Origin: Dactylonectria macrodidyma
Lineage: Eukaryota > Ascomycota > Sordariomycetes > Hypocreales > Nectriaceae
Assembly: GCA_020744425.1 (NCBI GenBank)
Contig: JAGMUV010000004.1
Location: 372,001-436,000 of the forward strand
Reading direction: 5' to 3'
Length of the DNA stretch: 64,000 nt
This document shows, in pieces, positions 33,326 through 44,528 of this stretch. Each line of letters starts with the position of its first letter. Position 1 is the stretch's first letter. Under the pieces are notes generated by a model. The model was not told the DNA's origin. It saw nothing but the letters and a program-made list of their open reading frames with translations, and searched no databases. Made by a program: the position numbers and the translations under genes.

Positions 33326-36117
33326 GGGCCCCAAGGAGAGACACCTGGACAACTCGTCACAAACACTTCTTTCTCAGTGGTTCCCGGTCACAGGCGGTCA
33401 GCCAAAGTCGCAGTCAGCCTGTGAATGCAGCAGCGCTCGCTTGTCGTTGAGGCCGAGCGGAGGGGGCGGCGACGAAAACAGCAAATTAGCGGATGATGAC
33501 AAGATAGACGCGGTGGAGAGCTGGATCAACGGATGAAGATTGAAGGGCCGTCGATGCTGTGGTGGTTTGATTGACTGGTTTGATTTGGGGGATTGCTCAA
33601 GGGGCTGCTTGTTATGGTGCGAGAACGACTTCAAGCATCCAGCACTCTATCGTCTTTATACCACGTCAACCAGGTGAAGTCTAGTGAGCCTGTCTTGTCC
33701 GTAAGCTTTCGGGCAGAACAACGGAGCAAGCCCTTTGGGCGTCGCCAGCGGCCATTGTCTGACTCTGCTCTGCATGACCGCACGTCCTAAACCTCCACTG
33801 GCCTTGGCGGTTCTAGACGCGCAAGGCTGTGACAGCTTCTTACGCTCTGGGGGCTCTCCCATCGGCCTGACGTGGAGCCTGTCGCACTGCCTGCCAGTCC
33901 TTGATGGCCTACTGCACAGTCCTGACATTGCTCCACGCTGTCACGCTGGTTCTACAATGCAGAGAACTCATTCTTCCAGACGTCCTCGTCGTCTGCTCGC
34001 GAATCCATGGCTCTAGCTCCATCGCTCTGGGGCTGAAACCGTGGCTCAGCGTGTGTCATTCGGGCAGGACGACACACTAAACCAGCTCCATCCACCATCC
34101 GGCGTCATCACGGCCCTGAATGCTGGACGCTGTCTGGCCTGTCCTGCTGGGGAAGGGATCTTGCCTTGGAGATTCCCACCTGGGATCCGCAACCTGCTGC
34201 TCCATAGTCTATACAAGCAGCAGCAACGGGCAGGTCAAGAGAGTGGTCATGGCACAAAAGGGGACGGCTGATTTGCTCGGTGTTTGATGTTGACGAGTGA
34301 CCCTGTCTCCGCGTACGTGGTTGCATATCCCGTCCGTATGTGGCCTCCTTCCGATCGTGGGGATCTAATCAACGACTGGAAAGACGGCAGCCGTTCTGAC
34401 ATGTCACTACGCCCATGCATAGTGTTGTTGACTTGTTGCCAACCTCCAGATATTCCCGTTACACGCGGGCTCACCGCCGCTAGCGCCCTGACGTCCTGCC
34501 CTAGTGGACTCTCTCCGTTGGATGTGCTTTTTAGGTGATTAATCCCCAGGTGCTAGAGGACATGCGTACGTAGGTAAATATGTTATTATGTGTCGTACCA
34601 AATACGGAGCACGTTATGTAGCGTCGCGACCAAGACGTGAGGCGAGGCGATGGATGTCGGCACAAGCTATGGCCCATGTCATCCCATGCCAGTCCTGCAT
34701 GCATGTCCTGTCCCAAAGCAGCACCCACGGGTGGGCGAGCCAGCGGACCAGACGAGACAGGGCCAGTAGCTGCAGACGCAAAGTCCTACATCCGACCCGG
34801 CAGTCTAGGACTTGACATGCACCCAAGCTCCGGGAGGCCTGTTACCAAGGACGGTGGTCAGCCAAATCTGCCTGACTGAACTCACCTCTCAAGCTGGTAC
34901 CCTCTAACCATCGCTAGTGGCCTGGACCATGGCGCTCAATCCGATATTCCACGTCATGGGCCCTTGTCTTGATTGATGTTTTGATGTTTTCCGCCCACTT
35001 TCAACCCCGAACCGTATTTCCGTTTTCCTAGGATGGCACAGGCGTACGTACTACGTAGCTGAATCACCGACACCGAGAAGTTGATTTCCCATCTATTTTT
35101 ACTCTCATCTTAAGAATCCATCGCTTGGTCCATATCTTGGGAGGGAGCCGTCCCGGGTTGGTGACTGTACCGTGGGAGTTGCGAGGCCAAGCACGTGCTT
35201 ATCTCATATCCCGTTCCGACGCTGTTACGAAACCTTTCAAAGGGATTGCGCCAAGGGTACCGGTCTAGCATTGGCAGGGTTGATGCAGACATCAGGTGCC
35301 ATTCGCTTCCTCTTTTTACTTTTTACGGGCCACAGGCTATCTCCCGTGCACCTGAGAGCAAACGACGTGAATGGTCAGAAGGCTTCATTTGAGCACCAAT
35401 TTTCCCGGATTCCGGTTCATCAGATGCATCCCCGATGCAACGCCAACATTGTCGGGACAACGAGGCACATAACGTCGAGCAATGAGTCCAATGACCCAAG
35501 CCTGTGCTGAGACATGGTAACGCTTCACATTTATGAATTCAATTTGACCATTGACAGAATGATGAATACGACACCGATCAAGTGCCGTGCTACCCAACTT
35601 GCTGATCAATTTCCTAGCTTAGATGACTTTGAAGCTTAATTAATGCCTTCACAGCAGGATGTCACACTTCTAGGGGGAGAAACTACTACACAGGAAGGAC
35701 GCCACATTGAGCAATCTAATATTAAGAGACATGTGTATTACTAGATTAAACAATGAAAACAGATAAAAAAGTATATGATCTAGTAAATCAGTCTTTACAT
35801 CTACATCCTCAGGGATAAAATGGTATTTTTCGCATCATTCATTTGTCAAATCCAGCCCTATACACACTGTATGTTGATGATTTATGGTGTGCGTTGCTTT
35901 TCTTCCACCCCTTTTCAGACGAAACCAAGAAGGGATGGGGTAAGAAGCCATTGAGAGATCAACTTGCATCATCCTGCAGGCAGCCAAGATGTTGGATGTT
36001 GAAAGTGAAGCTATCACGTCTTTCGGGTTGCATACAGACCCCTGTCATTGACAGTGTGTGCGACGGTGCAGCCACACATTTCGCACTTTATACCCCGACG
36101 GCTAGTTCCGTGGTACC

Positions 36118-37452
36118 ATGGCGAGAATTTCCAGATGCCATCAACTCCACCACGAAATTCATCACCACGCCCTCGTGACAGCTCGGCGCCAGCACCTCAA
36201 TCCCGCCCAATGGGTTGCTAGAGCTCTCGAACCCGCTGAAAAATTCTATCGCCGCTCCCCTCCCACCATGCAGAAGCTCGCCAAGCGGGTCGCCCAGGCC
36301 CAGCGCCAGGCCGGCCGCCGCACACAGAAACAGGCGCGGAACGAACACTTGGGCTACAAGCTCCGAAACCGACAGGCCTTGCGGGGTGCCGCGACCGAGG
36401 TCCGCGAGAACCTCCTCGATGCGCGCCGCGCCCGCGCGCAGGATTGGGAGATGGGCCCTATCGCCCCCAAGCGAGATCTGGGCTTCAACGGATATGGTGT
36501 CTTCGAGGAGAGCGTTCGAACCGACTGGTCCAACTATGGCCTGTACTCACCACGCCCCGAGCTGGTGCAGAAGAGGTGTGCCTGGGCTGGTGGTGTCAAG
36601 ATGCTGAACCTCACGGAACAGGACCGTGTGGTTATCATGGATGGTCCCGACAAAGGCAAGATTGACCGCATCAAGTCAATTAACCTGCAGACCGGCCATG
36701 TGACGTTGGAAACCTACCACCGGGTATGTCTTTTTTGTCTCTCATACTATCCAAATTCTAATATCGATGGTTAGGCCATCTCCGCCGGCATGTTTGGCAA
36801 CGACAGCCGTTCAACGGCCATGCCCCTCTCTATCGGTTCCATCCGTCTCGTATACCCCATTACCAACCCTGAGACAGGAGTAACGAAGGATACCGTCATC
36901 AACCAGTTGAAGGGAATCCCACCGAATATGAGATCTGAAAACATGACGCTTGAGCGATGGGAGCACGGAAAGAAGTGGGATCGTGTGGTACCCGGAATCA
37001 ACGTCGTGATCCCCTGGCCTCAGGTGCAAGCCCCCGAAGAAAAGACCCACGATGCGGATACCATCCGCGAGCAGGTCGAGGACCGAACTTTCTACTACAG
37101 CCTCCTGTCACCGCCAATGCCAGAGCAGGTCCTGGACGAGCTGCGCAACAAGTACTCCAAGTTCCGAACTCGCCATGAGGGCTGGTATGTCCAAAAGAGG
37201 GAAGCCGACGAGGCGGCCAAGAAGGCCCGGCAGGAATCGATCCTGTCGATGCAGACCCCTCTACAGGAGTTCCACGCCATGCAACGGGAGATCCGTGCGG
37301 CCCAAGGCGAACCCGAGCTTACGGACGAGATGCTGGAGAAGCTGGGCGCCATTATTGCCCAGAAGAAGGGCGCCGCGCTCAAGGATGCCGGGGTATCAGA
37401 GGTTGCGTCTGCGACGCCGGATTCAACGTCCCCTCCGTCGGCACCGCAATAG
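36118..37452 (+). CDS. MRPL40: Mitochondrial large-subunit ribosomal protein uL24m (MRPL40)
   Basis: Exons 36118-36723 and 36775-37452, up to 427 residues. A KOW motif is clear at NLTEQDRVVIMDGPDKGKID, the rRNA-binding element of the uL24 family, followed by the expected strand HVTLETYHR|AISAGMF across the intron. The N-terminal region is basic and free of acidic residues at first (MARISRCHQLHHEIHHHALV), as in a mitochondrial presequence. An in-frame ATG at 36268, starting MQKLAKRVAQAQRQAG, is an alternative start. A long C-terminal part with charged helices and a Ser/Thr/Pro-rich end is typical of fungal mitoribosomal versions, which exceed bacterial L24 greatly in length. Function: assembly and structure of the mitochondrial large subunit. 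Confidence 0.88.
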
Positions 37453-37778
37453 TCCCCTACACGATGCCGCCGGGTTCATGTTTTACGGTGGTATATGTAC
37501 CAGGGGAGGTGCAGACAACTGTAATTATACGTGTGCAATTACAATGTACATCACGAGGCGCAAAAATAGACGCAACACTTCATGTCAATTAACCCCTCCG
37601 CTTGTGCTAAAGTATATGAGTGGATGTCCCAGGGAAGCGATTTGGTATAGTGTACAGTGGGCCTTCTTGCCAACAACACATGTTTATCCTACAGACGTAG
37701 ACTCTATCCTCAACATCGGCCTCACACATAAGTGTAAACGTTTAATATATTCTTCTCACTGGGGCTCCTTGGTGCAGT

Positions 37779-38023
37779 TCAGAGCTTTGCAGCTTCGTCG
37801 TCGTTTGGTCCCGTGGGAGCGGAGTCATCACCGCCAATGTCAAGGGAACCCTGGATGAGCCGGTCTTGGAGAGAGGACGTGTCATAAATAAATGCTTCGA
37901 GCATGCCGCCTCGAAGTTGGCTTCTACATGGGGGTTAAGTCTTGGCTTTGGAAAGACAGATAAACATAGCACATACTGGGTGCGGCCACCAGTGGGCTCG
38001 GTGGATGTTGAAGAGTGGGTCAT
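37779..38023 (-). CDS. Small protein with C-terminal AKL, copy 1
   Basis: Exons 38023-37977 and 37923-37779 encode 63 residues. The intron (37924-37976, 53 bp) has GTATGT and ATGTAG ends. Exon 1 is MTHSSTSTEPTGGRT, Ser/Thr-rich. Exon 2 carries LRGGMLEAFIYDTSSLQDRL, then IQGSLDIGGDD, and ends NDDEAAKL. The core FIYDTSSLQDRLIQ, intron phase 2 and the terminal AKL are shared with a second gene 3 kb away (41011-41288), which is strong evidence that both are real. AKL fits the type 1 peroxisomal targeting consensus ([SAC][KRH][LM]), so import into peroxisomes is a reasonable inference, not an observation. A TATA-like CTATAAAGA lies 169 bp upstream of the ATG. I do not recognise the family. Confidence 0.72.
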
Positions 38024-38191
38024 TGTGGTGTAAGAGAGGACGCGAAGGTGGCACTAATAATACAGACAGACCTGGAGTCGCGGACAAAAGTTTACATGAA
38101 CAAATGAATGACAGAAGCTTTAGCGTTTGCTCTGGAGAGAGGAAGCATTATTTTGAGTGAGCGAATTCATCCCAAGGCGATTTCGTGCACC

Positions 38192-38200
38192 TCTTTATAG
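38192..38200 (-). promoter_or_regulatory. TATA-like element shared by the two AKL genes (copy 1)
   Basis: The minus strand reads CTATAAAGA 169 bp before the start codon of the 37779-38023 gene. The same nine bases occur 153 bp before the start of the paralogue, so the promoter probably duplicated with the gene. Confidence 0.5.
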
Positions 38201-38634
38201 CAGGAAAGACACAGAGACTCACGTCTCTGTGCTGTGTGCTGTGTGTCCGAGAACATTTGAGGCCTTCCATCAGGTCCGTCAGGAGGCAACGCCAGTGTGG
38301 GGGTTCAGGGTCGGCAACGTAATTGCCCATTTGGGCACGCGGCTGAATAAATATACAGGCATTGAATGGTCCACAGCTTGCATGTGGCCGTTTGTCGGTG
38401 TTAGTGGGTGTGTTGATGGCGCAGACGGTGAGGCAGCAATGGGTTGCCGAAAAATACATTGTCTATCCCATTTAGCGGTGAAGCTACAGAACCAAACAAT
38501 CAGAGCAATGAGGGTGTGCAAGTGTGCAAGCATGCCGGCGCTTACCGAACCACGGGTACTTCCGTAGGTGCCGACTTTCGCCCAGCCTATAGGGAGACGT
38601 AAGGCTCGGGATTTGGAGTAATATACTGTGAGGC

Positions 38635-39006
38635 CTATGAAAGAGGCCCTTGGTTGGGTTGCGCCGCAGTTGGAAAAGACCTCGTAAACTTGTTCCTCCG
38701 CTGGAGAGAATCAGACATAGGTTTAAGTGCGAGAGAATCCGAGTTACTTACTAGCGAACGAAATATCTTGAGGATATCAGGATGCGCAGCGGGGATTTGC
38801 TTGGTACTTATCTGGTAGTATACGAGCGACTCGATAGCCTCAGCTGCGAAAGGCCACGACACTTCGGAATGCTTGTGAAAAAATCCATGGTGCATGATGA
38901 AAAGATGACGCCGAGCCACCCTTTCAGCATCACGGATGCCTACGAGTTGCGTCGGCGCATGCAAGCCAGAGAAAAATTCTGGTTCACCGCCGCGACGGCA
39001 TCCCAC
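38635..39006 (-). pseudogene. Possible two-exon ORF or gene remnant
   Basis: On the minus strand a frame translates HKHSEVSWPFAAEAIESLVY and ISTKQIPAAHPDILKIFRSL, then meets a perfect donor, GTAAGT. A 51-bp candidate intron ends TCTCCAG, and the following 22 codons run to a stop. The intron length is a multiple of three, so the frame reads through either way. The only in-frame ATG lies well inside (MHHGFF), so a first exon is missing or the gene is broken. The translation looks protein-like but I recognise no family. Confidence 0.3.
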
Positions 39007-40032
39007 ACTTTTCGATGCGGCCGCAGATTAAGAGGCCCTCGGCTGTGCATGCTGGAATTTTTTTTTTCTTGTCCCGACTTTCAGCCTTGTTCAGCCACAC
39101 AACGGGTTCTGGCCTCGAACTCCGAGGATCCCTCGACAGGGATGGCGAGGGAACGTGGTGGCGGCCTCATGGCCACGCACGCATGGCAGGGAGGTTGGAA
39201 AGGCCTATAGAGTTATCTTAGGCATATCTAGTTGAGGGATCAGCCTAGTGTCTATGGCGCCACTTGTCCCCTTGTCTTAGGTTCTTGCGTGACGCATGTT
39301 GGATCAGTTTGAGCTGATCACTCTCATTGTGTTGTGTCCTACACCCTCTTTAGACAGGATCAGGCTTTGTTTTCGGTAAACGTGAATGAGTGAGCAAAAA
39401 GTGGCTCATATGGTGCGTTGTTCATAAAGCAAAGCTGTTGAGGGCCATATCGCATTGCATAAAACGGCAGCCTAATACTCTGCGCAGTGCCCAACGAAGG
39501 GAGGAGGAGGAGTAGTATTCATCGTGGACTTGCGGGATACATCTTGCTATCATCATGTGGTATCTAGTTAGCTCCAAAGCAGCTGAGGAGACTACGTGTT
39601 AGATGGCCTCGTTTTTCTTTTGTCATCTGCCTAATTATCATCACCACCCCGAAAGGGTCGTCCGAGTTATGGGACGAATCAAGGCAGAAGATACACATAG
39701 ACGCTCAGCTTATTTGTATGTTAGTCGCAATCTCACTTCAACATTAGTTTTCGGTTGTCTTGACTACGAACAAGAACACAGGGCTGAACAATTGTGTATA
39801 GATGTTAGCATCCCTCTCCATAGTCACCTTCAAATTCCCTTCTTCTAAACCTTGTTTCAGAATTGAGAAAACGGACAAGTCTGTTTGTCTAAGCTTTGAC
39901 GCCTCAAAGAGGTGTGTCTAGGATCTAGAACTCAACTGTAGATATTTTTAACTAGAAACTCAGGCGTACTGTCTGACGCCTCAGCGTGGCGAGTCTTTGA
40001 ATACAGTTAACAAAGATTATGCGGGCAAATCA

Positions 40033-40109
40033 GGTTATAAAGACAGACTCACTGAGCGTAAGCGACTCTAATTGTTGTGCGCAAGTACCGTCGGTTCGTC
40101 TTTATAACC
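40033..40109. repeat. Perfect 12-bp inverted repeat
   Basis: GGTTATAAAGAC at 40033-40044 is mirrored by GTCTTTATAACC at 40098-40109, separated by 53 bp. It could fold as a hairpin or be the ends of a very small element; no target-site duplication is obvious. Confidence 0.7.
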
Positions 40110-41010
40110 GCTACCAAACCTTTCATATCCTTGATGCCGCGCCCATACGGTCAACGGGAAGAGACAGAAAAGGTTGATAACATAACATGAACGGTCGGAC
40201 TCCTATACGATCAAGGCTTCGGCGCGAGATAGTGTGACACGTCTATCCGACTTCAGTATAGGTAAATTGGGCGTGTAGATCATCACTTAGCCTGTCTCCC
40301 TACACTGAACTAGCGTTTTTGAAGCACTGTCTTGATTCGGAGCTCATCTACCGTTATGTTTAAGGGCCAGTAGTTGATTGAAAACATTTTAATGAGAGAG
40401 GATCTATTAAATATCCTTCGGGTAAACGACTGGCAGGATTATCTCACTATTCTGAGCTCGCACTCTAGGGTAACTAGATCAATGTCAAACTTTTGGGGAA
40501 TAGATCTCTAGTGGGAGACAACTGCAAAGTATCACAGCCCTTTTTGATGTATTCACTTTACTAAGCATGCAGGGTAACTAATGAGTTACTGTTATTCTGG
40601 GCTTAGGTATTGGGTCTATACTGTCGTTCTTGGTGCTGGTTCATTTTTATTGTTCTACTTTGTTCCCCCCTTCTCGGTGCGTGTTGTCTAGGCCCTGGAT
40701 TCACCAAGACAGCAAATGTCTTGTTCCTCGAACAAAGCTTTCTTAATCCCATTACCACACTCTACGCACTCGTGTTACATATCGGATCGATTGGAAAGGG
40801 AAATTAATGCTATTGAGAGGCGCCTAAATATTTCACTGCACCACCAAAGTGCATTTACATAGAGCGGACTCGAGAAGTAGTTACTTTTGCACATACAGGT
40901 AAGTGATGAGTCACTTGAAGCCCATTCTGGATCGCGGTCCAGTCCAACCACAATTCTTAATATGGCGTTCCCACAATTATACACCCGTATGAGGACGCCT
41001 AGTGACTCAT

Positions 41011-41288
41011 TCAGAGCTTCGCGCCATCTGTTTCGTTGTATGGGTGTGATGACTTGAGAATGGGAGGTTTATTGCAATCCGTTCCCGTTGATGAACGTTG
41101 GATTAAGCGGTCTTGGAGGGACGAGGTGTCGTAGATGAACTGACTGAGTGTTGAGTTGTCACGTCGTAGTCTGAAGAGCGGCGTGTGTTACTTTTCATTC
41201 GCAGTGTAAGGCCCTGAACGGACTGGGATCGGACGTACGGTTTGAAGCAACTGGCGGTAGATGGAGACACGGTAGAGTGAGACAGCAT
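41011..41288 (-). CDS. Small protein with C-terminal AKL, copy 2
   Basis: Exons 41288-41239 and 41170-41011 encode 69 residues; the intron (41171-41238, 68 bp) has GTACGT and CTTCAG ends. Exon 1 is MLSHSTVSPSTASCFK, Ser/Thr-rich like copy 1. Exon 2 begins PLRRDNSTLSQFIYDTSSLQ and continues DRLIQRSSTGT, ending YNETDGAKL. It shares the 14-residue core, the LR[RG] start of exon 2, phase-2 intron, size and AKL end with 37779-38023, while the linker between core and AKL has diverged completely. That pattern is selection on core and tail rather than a recent copy. A CTATAAAGA element lies 153 bp upstream. Function unknown; peroxisomal targeting is inferred from AKL. Confidence 0.7.
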
Positions 41289-44200
41289 GGTCTATGGGGA
41301 TGCAAGGTGGCGAGCTTGGGGTGATGGAAATGCAATAAAAAATATGGAGAGGGATAGGTGAGAGCATGAAGGAATGTAAGAAGTTTCTGCGAGAGAGTTC
41401 ATGGGTTAGACATAAGAGGATGAACGAGGACATGCCAGAGTCTTTATAGGTAAACGATTTGGAAGGGCATCCGAGGGAAGTGCAAGAGATGAATAGAGGA
41501 TATTAAGGGAAACGGACGTCACAAGCGCCTCTCTCGGCGTAGAAGAACGCAGAGTGCCTTATCGAGAGTAGTGCCCTCAGCAAAGCTGAGCGTTGTGACG
41601 ACGTAATGCTACCCTACTGCTTTTGGCCTCAGCTCAGGTCGTTTGACTTGACCGTACGAGTATCTCAAGGTGTTAAGCCCACCCCACCCCATATGTAGCC
41701 TCTGCGAAAGACCTACGCCGTGCTCAAGCGCCATCTGGTTTCCCTGCATTGGGGAGAGGCATCCTGGGAGCTTTAGGATGCGTATATCACCTTGGTTGAC
41801 TCCCTGCGCCTAGAGGCGATGAATCCTTGGCCATTTGTGATGTCCACACCCCCTCGACGGACATGGGGGATGCCTCGATTGGAGCGAGCGCCGCATCTCG
41901 CAGGACAGCAATAAGCTCAAATGAGACAGATGACTGAGCCCTGACAACAGCGCTGTGACGTTGCATAGGTCATCATAGCGTGGCTGTCGCTGGACATTGG
42001 CCTGCCAAGTTCCTCCCTTACCTCAAGTACCTAGCAGACATGCATGGGGCGTTCTGGCCGCTAGTTGGATCCTGATACTGACATTTGGGTAAAACTTGGT
42101 TCGCTGGATGATGTTGTTGCAGCTTGAGGCCGATGCCGGCGGAGCTAAGAACCCTGGGGCTGAGCATCTGCGAGGTTGCCTCGTTCTAACAGTTCAAGGA
42201 TGGGGATGGATCCTCCCACCTTGTCACATCTCACATTTTGGACTGCGGCATCTCATCGGCCACTAGCCCTTCGCTAATCGACATGCCGTCGAGGTCGACC
42301 CCGCGCGACGCGAGCCACGCGATGATCACAAGCTTGTATGGTTACATCTGTCCTCGACGCCCGTCTTGTTAAGAGGAGTGGCTGTAGAATGGTGTACATG
42401 CGTCTGGGCTTCTGTCATTTATCATTTTTCAACGTCGCCCGTCGGGATTCTCTATGCGTCCTAACAAGAACGCCACCGCCCACCCTGCTTGGCCGAGATG
42501 CTGAAGTTTGGTGTCCTGTTGACACCCTTCCTCCATCGCTGCAAAAGTCGATATAGGAATGGATACCAACACGCCCTCCCTGCCAAGTAAGCAAAGCCAG
42601 CATAAGCCACCCGGCTGCTTTGTTATGGTTTTCGCGAAGCGGACGCGATGGAAGCTGTGCTATCAAGCCTCTACCGCACCATCCCACCTCCCTTTTGAAG
42701 CCAGCCACAAACGGACTGTATCGAGGTCTCGTACGCTAGCTACTGCCGCGAGTCGCCTTGCCTGGAAGATCTGAGCCCTACAGGGGGGGGGCCCAGTCCC
42801 CAGACCAACCTAGCGAAGATCTTCCTTGATTTCCCTTGTCCTCTCCCTTCCCTGCTTCCTCTGACTCGGGCCACGTGGAAAGTATAAGATTATCCTGCAG
42901 AGTGAATCACGGAGTGACAGATCGTATCCCGGAGCAAAGTGTGCCTCGTTCACAGCACACACCCTTTCCTTTTGTCACGCTTGCTGCGATCCCGATGAAG
43001 CAGGCAAGTGGGATTCTGGGATTGTTCGCTGATGTTGGCTGCTATTCGCTGCTGTCCTTGACACCCACTCCTTCGCCATTGCTGATCTGATCCGATCTCG
43101 GTTGAGACCTTGACATTGGACAACCCTTGCTTTTCTAGTTCAAGATGTCAAGCCTAGACCGTGCTTGCAGATATCGCGAGCACACCTCTTCTCTCCAACT
43201 GCTTTCCTCGTCTGGCTGAGGCGAATCTATCACTAAATGCCTATCCTTGAATCAGTGCTTGAATATGTCGGACATGCCTTCTAACATGGAAGGCCCACCA
43301 GAGGTGACGAGCTGCAATACCATGGTCCTCATTGACTAGAGACAGCGCACATCTAGCAGTGCCGGATCATGAATCAAGTCTCGGTAAAGAAGCCTCGTAC
43401 AATTTGTAGCCGTTTTCACTTGCGTCGAGGGAATCTGCCGATCTTGGCTATGTTTGCAGTTCTGCCCTTTCCGTGTAGGTCCTAGAGTTACTTTCGGACA
43501 ACGCCGCCGTTCGCAGTGATTGGACGGACACGGCCGAAATACTGCATGAGTAAAGCAGGGAGGGCCCTAGCCTGTCAGTGATCCAGTGAATCACTATGAT
43601 TTCCAATAAGATTGAAAGAGGGGCGAGGGTGCTAAGATCTGGTTCGGTGACGGGGTGTGATATGTGACCAGATGCTTGGTGGCTGACATGCGCCACCGTC
43701 TGTGCGTTTGCGAACCATTAGACTGACTCTCGCAAGGCGAAGAGTTATGGGTTTAATTATGCAGAAGGCTGTTAGTTCAATAGATCGTGCATGCGAAAGG
43801 TAAGGGATCGATGGCTTGTACTCTTTGGTTTCCCTCCATTTATTTGAATATTTGCAAGGGCATCATGAGCTACCGCCATATTGGAGCTTGTTACGGATTC
43901 CTGTAACCAAGGCTGCTCCTCAGTCGACGGCCCATTTGAGCTGATTAAAGGGGTCTGGTCACATCACTGCCAATTTGCTTACTTGCTCCGCCTCCCTACC
44001 TAGTTAGAAAGCACCCGCCTTTCCCCCTTATATTAAGACTGGACTCGTGAACTATTACCTAGACAGTATGCAGGTACGCCCCATATTGAGGGTTGACATA
44101 AGCCCATCATGAGCAAATCTGTCTTTCCCATCAGCAAAGTACGTGAATTACACGTGCGAAGACCCGATCTCCCATGTGGGTGACGGCGCACGAAGAAGCC

Positions 44201-44528
44201 ATGATCGGGATTCCCCACTTTTTCATCTTCGGCCGGCGGCCGGCGGCGGCCCGGGCGTCACCGGGAGGGGCAGCCCCTCCCCCCACTTCAATACCAAGTG
44301 CTGGTTGCAGAAGCTGAGAAGCTGCTGCCCGCCCAAGCCGCCTTCCCGATAAGACAAGACACACCAACCAAGCTTTTCGCAGGAGCTGAAGCTTCTTTCC
44401 TTCCTTCCCACATTTCGTCCGATACTTCTCTACCTTAGTCGATTGCTTTCTACTTCTTCTTCCACAGCTTCATCCCACTCTTCCATTCCCCCCAAACACG
44501 TCCACCCTCACACATCTCGACCACCATC
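41289..44528. other. Gene-poor stretch upstream of ureG
   Basis: 3.2 kb with no supportable gene. It includes the promoter of the AKL copy 2 gene and a GC-rich patch near 44230-44285 with a CGGCGGC-rich run and a short palindrome, GGAGGGGCAGCCCCTCC. The last 130 bases are CT-rich, as a leader of ureG. Confidence 0.5.
41441..41449 (-). promoter_or_regulatory. TATA-like element shared by the two AKL genes (copy 2)
   Basis: CTATAAAGA on the minus strand, 153 bp before the start codon of the 41011-41288 gene, identical to the element in front of copy 1. Confidence 0.5.

Larger units (their letters stand above)
31835..36117. other. 4.3-kb gene-poor stretch upstream of RHO1
   Basis: No supportable gene. 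The 600 bases next to RHO1 are purine-rich on the plus strand (pyrimidine-rich on the coding strand), as a leader and promoter. It also contains a short tandem array of CCAGCAT units (about 32623-32655) and an A28 tract (33294-33321). From about 33600 to 36100 composition is mixed with many stops in all frames. Confidence 0.5.
38024..41010. other. Gene-poor stretch between the AKL paralogues
   Basis: Three kilobases that are AT-richer than the gene blocks and dense in stop codons, especially 39200-41000. It holds one weak spliced frame at 38635-39006 (listed separately) and a perfect 12-bp inverted repeat at 40033-40109. No transposase, reverse transcriptase or terminal repeat is visible, so a decayed mobile element can only be suspected. 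Confidence 0.5.

Noticed and set aside
33398..33634. A minus-strand frame downstream of a TATAAAGA-like site, tested as a third AKL-type gene
   Set aside because: The translation has neither the FIYDTSSLQDRLIQ core nor an AKL end.
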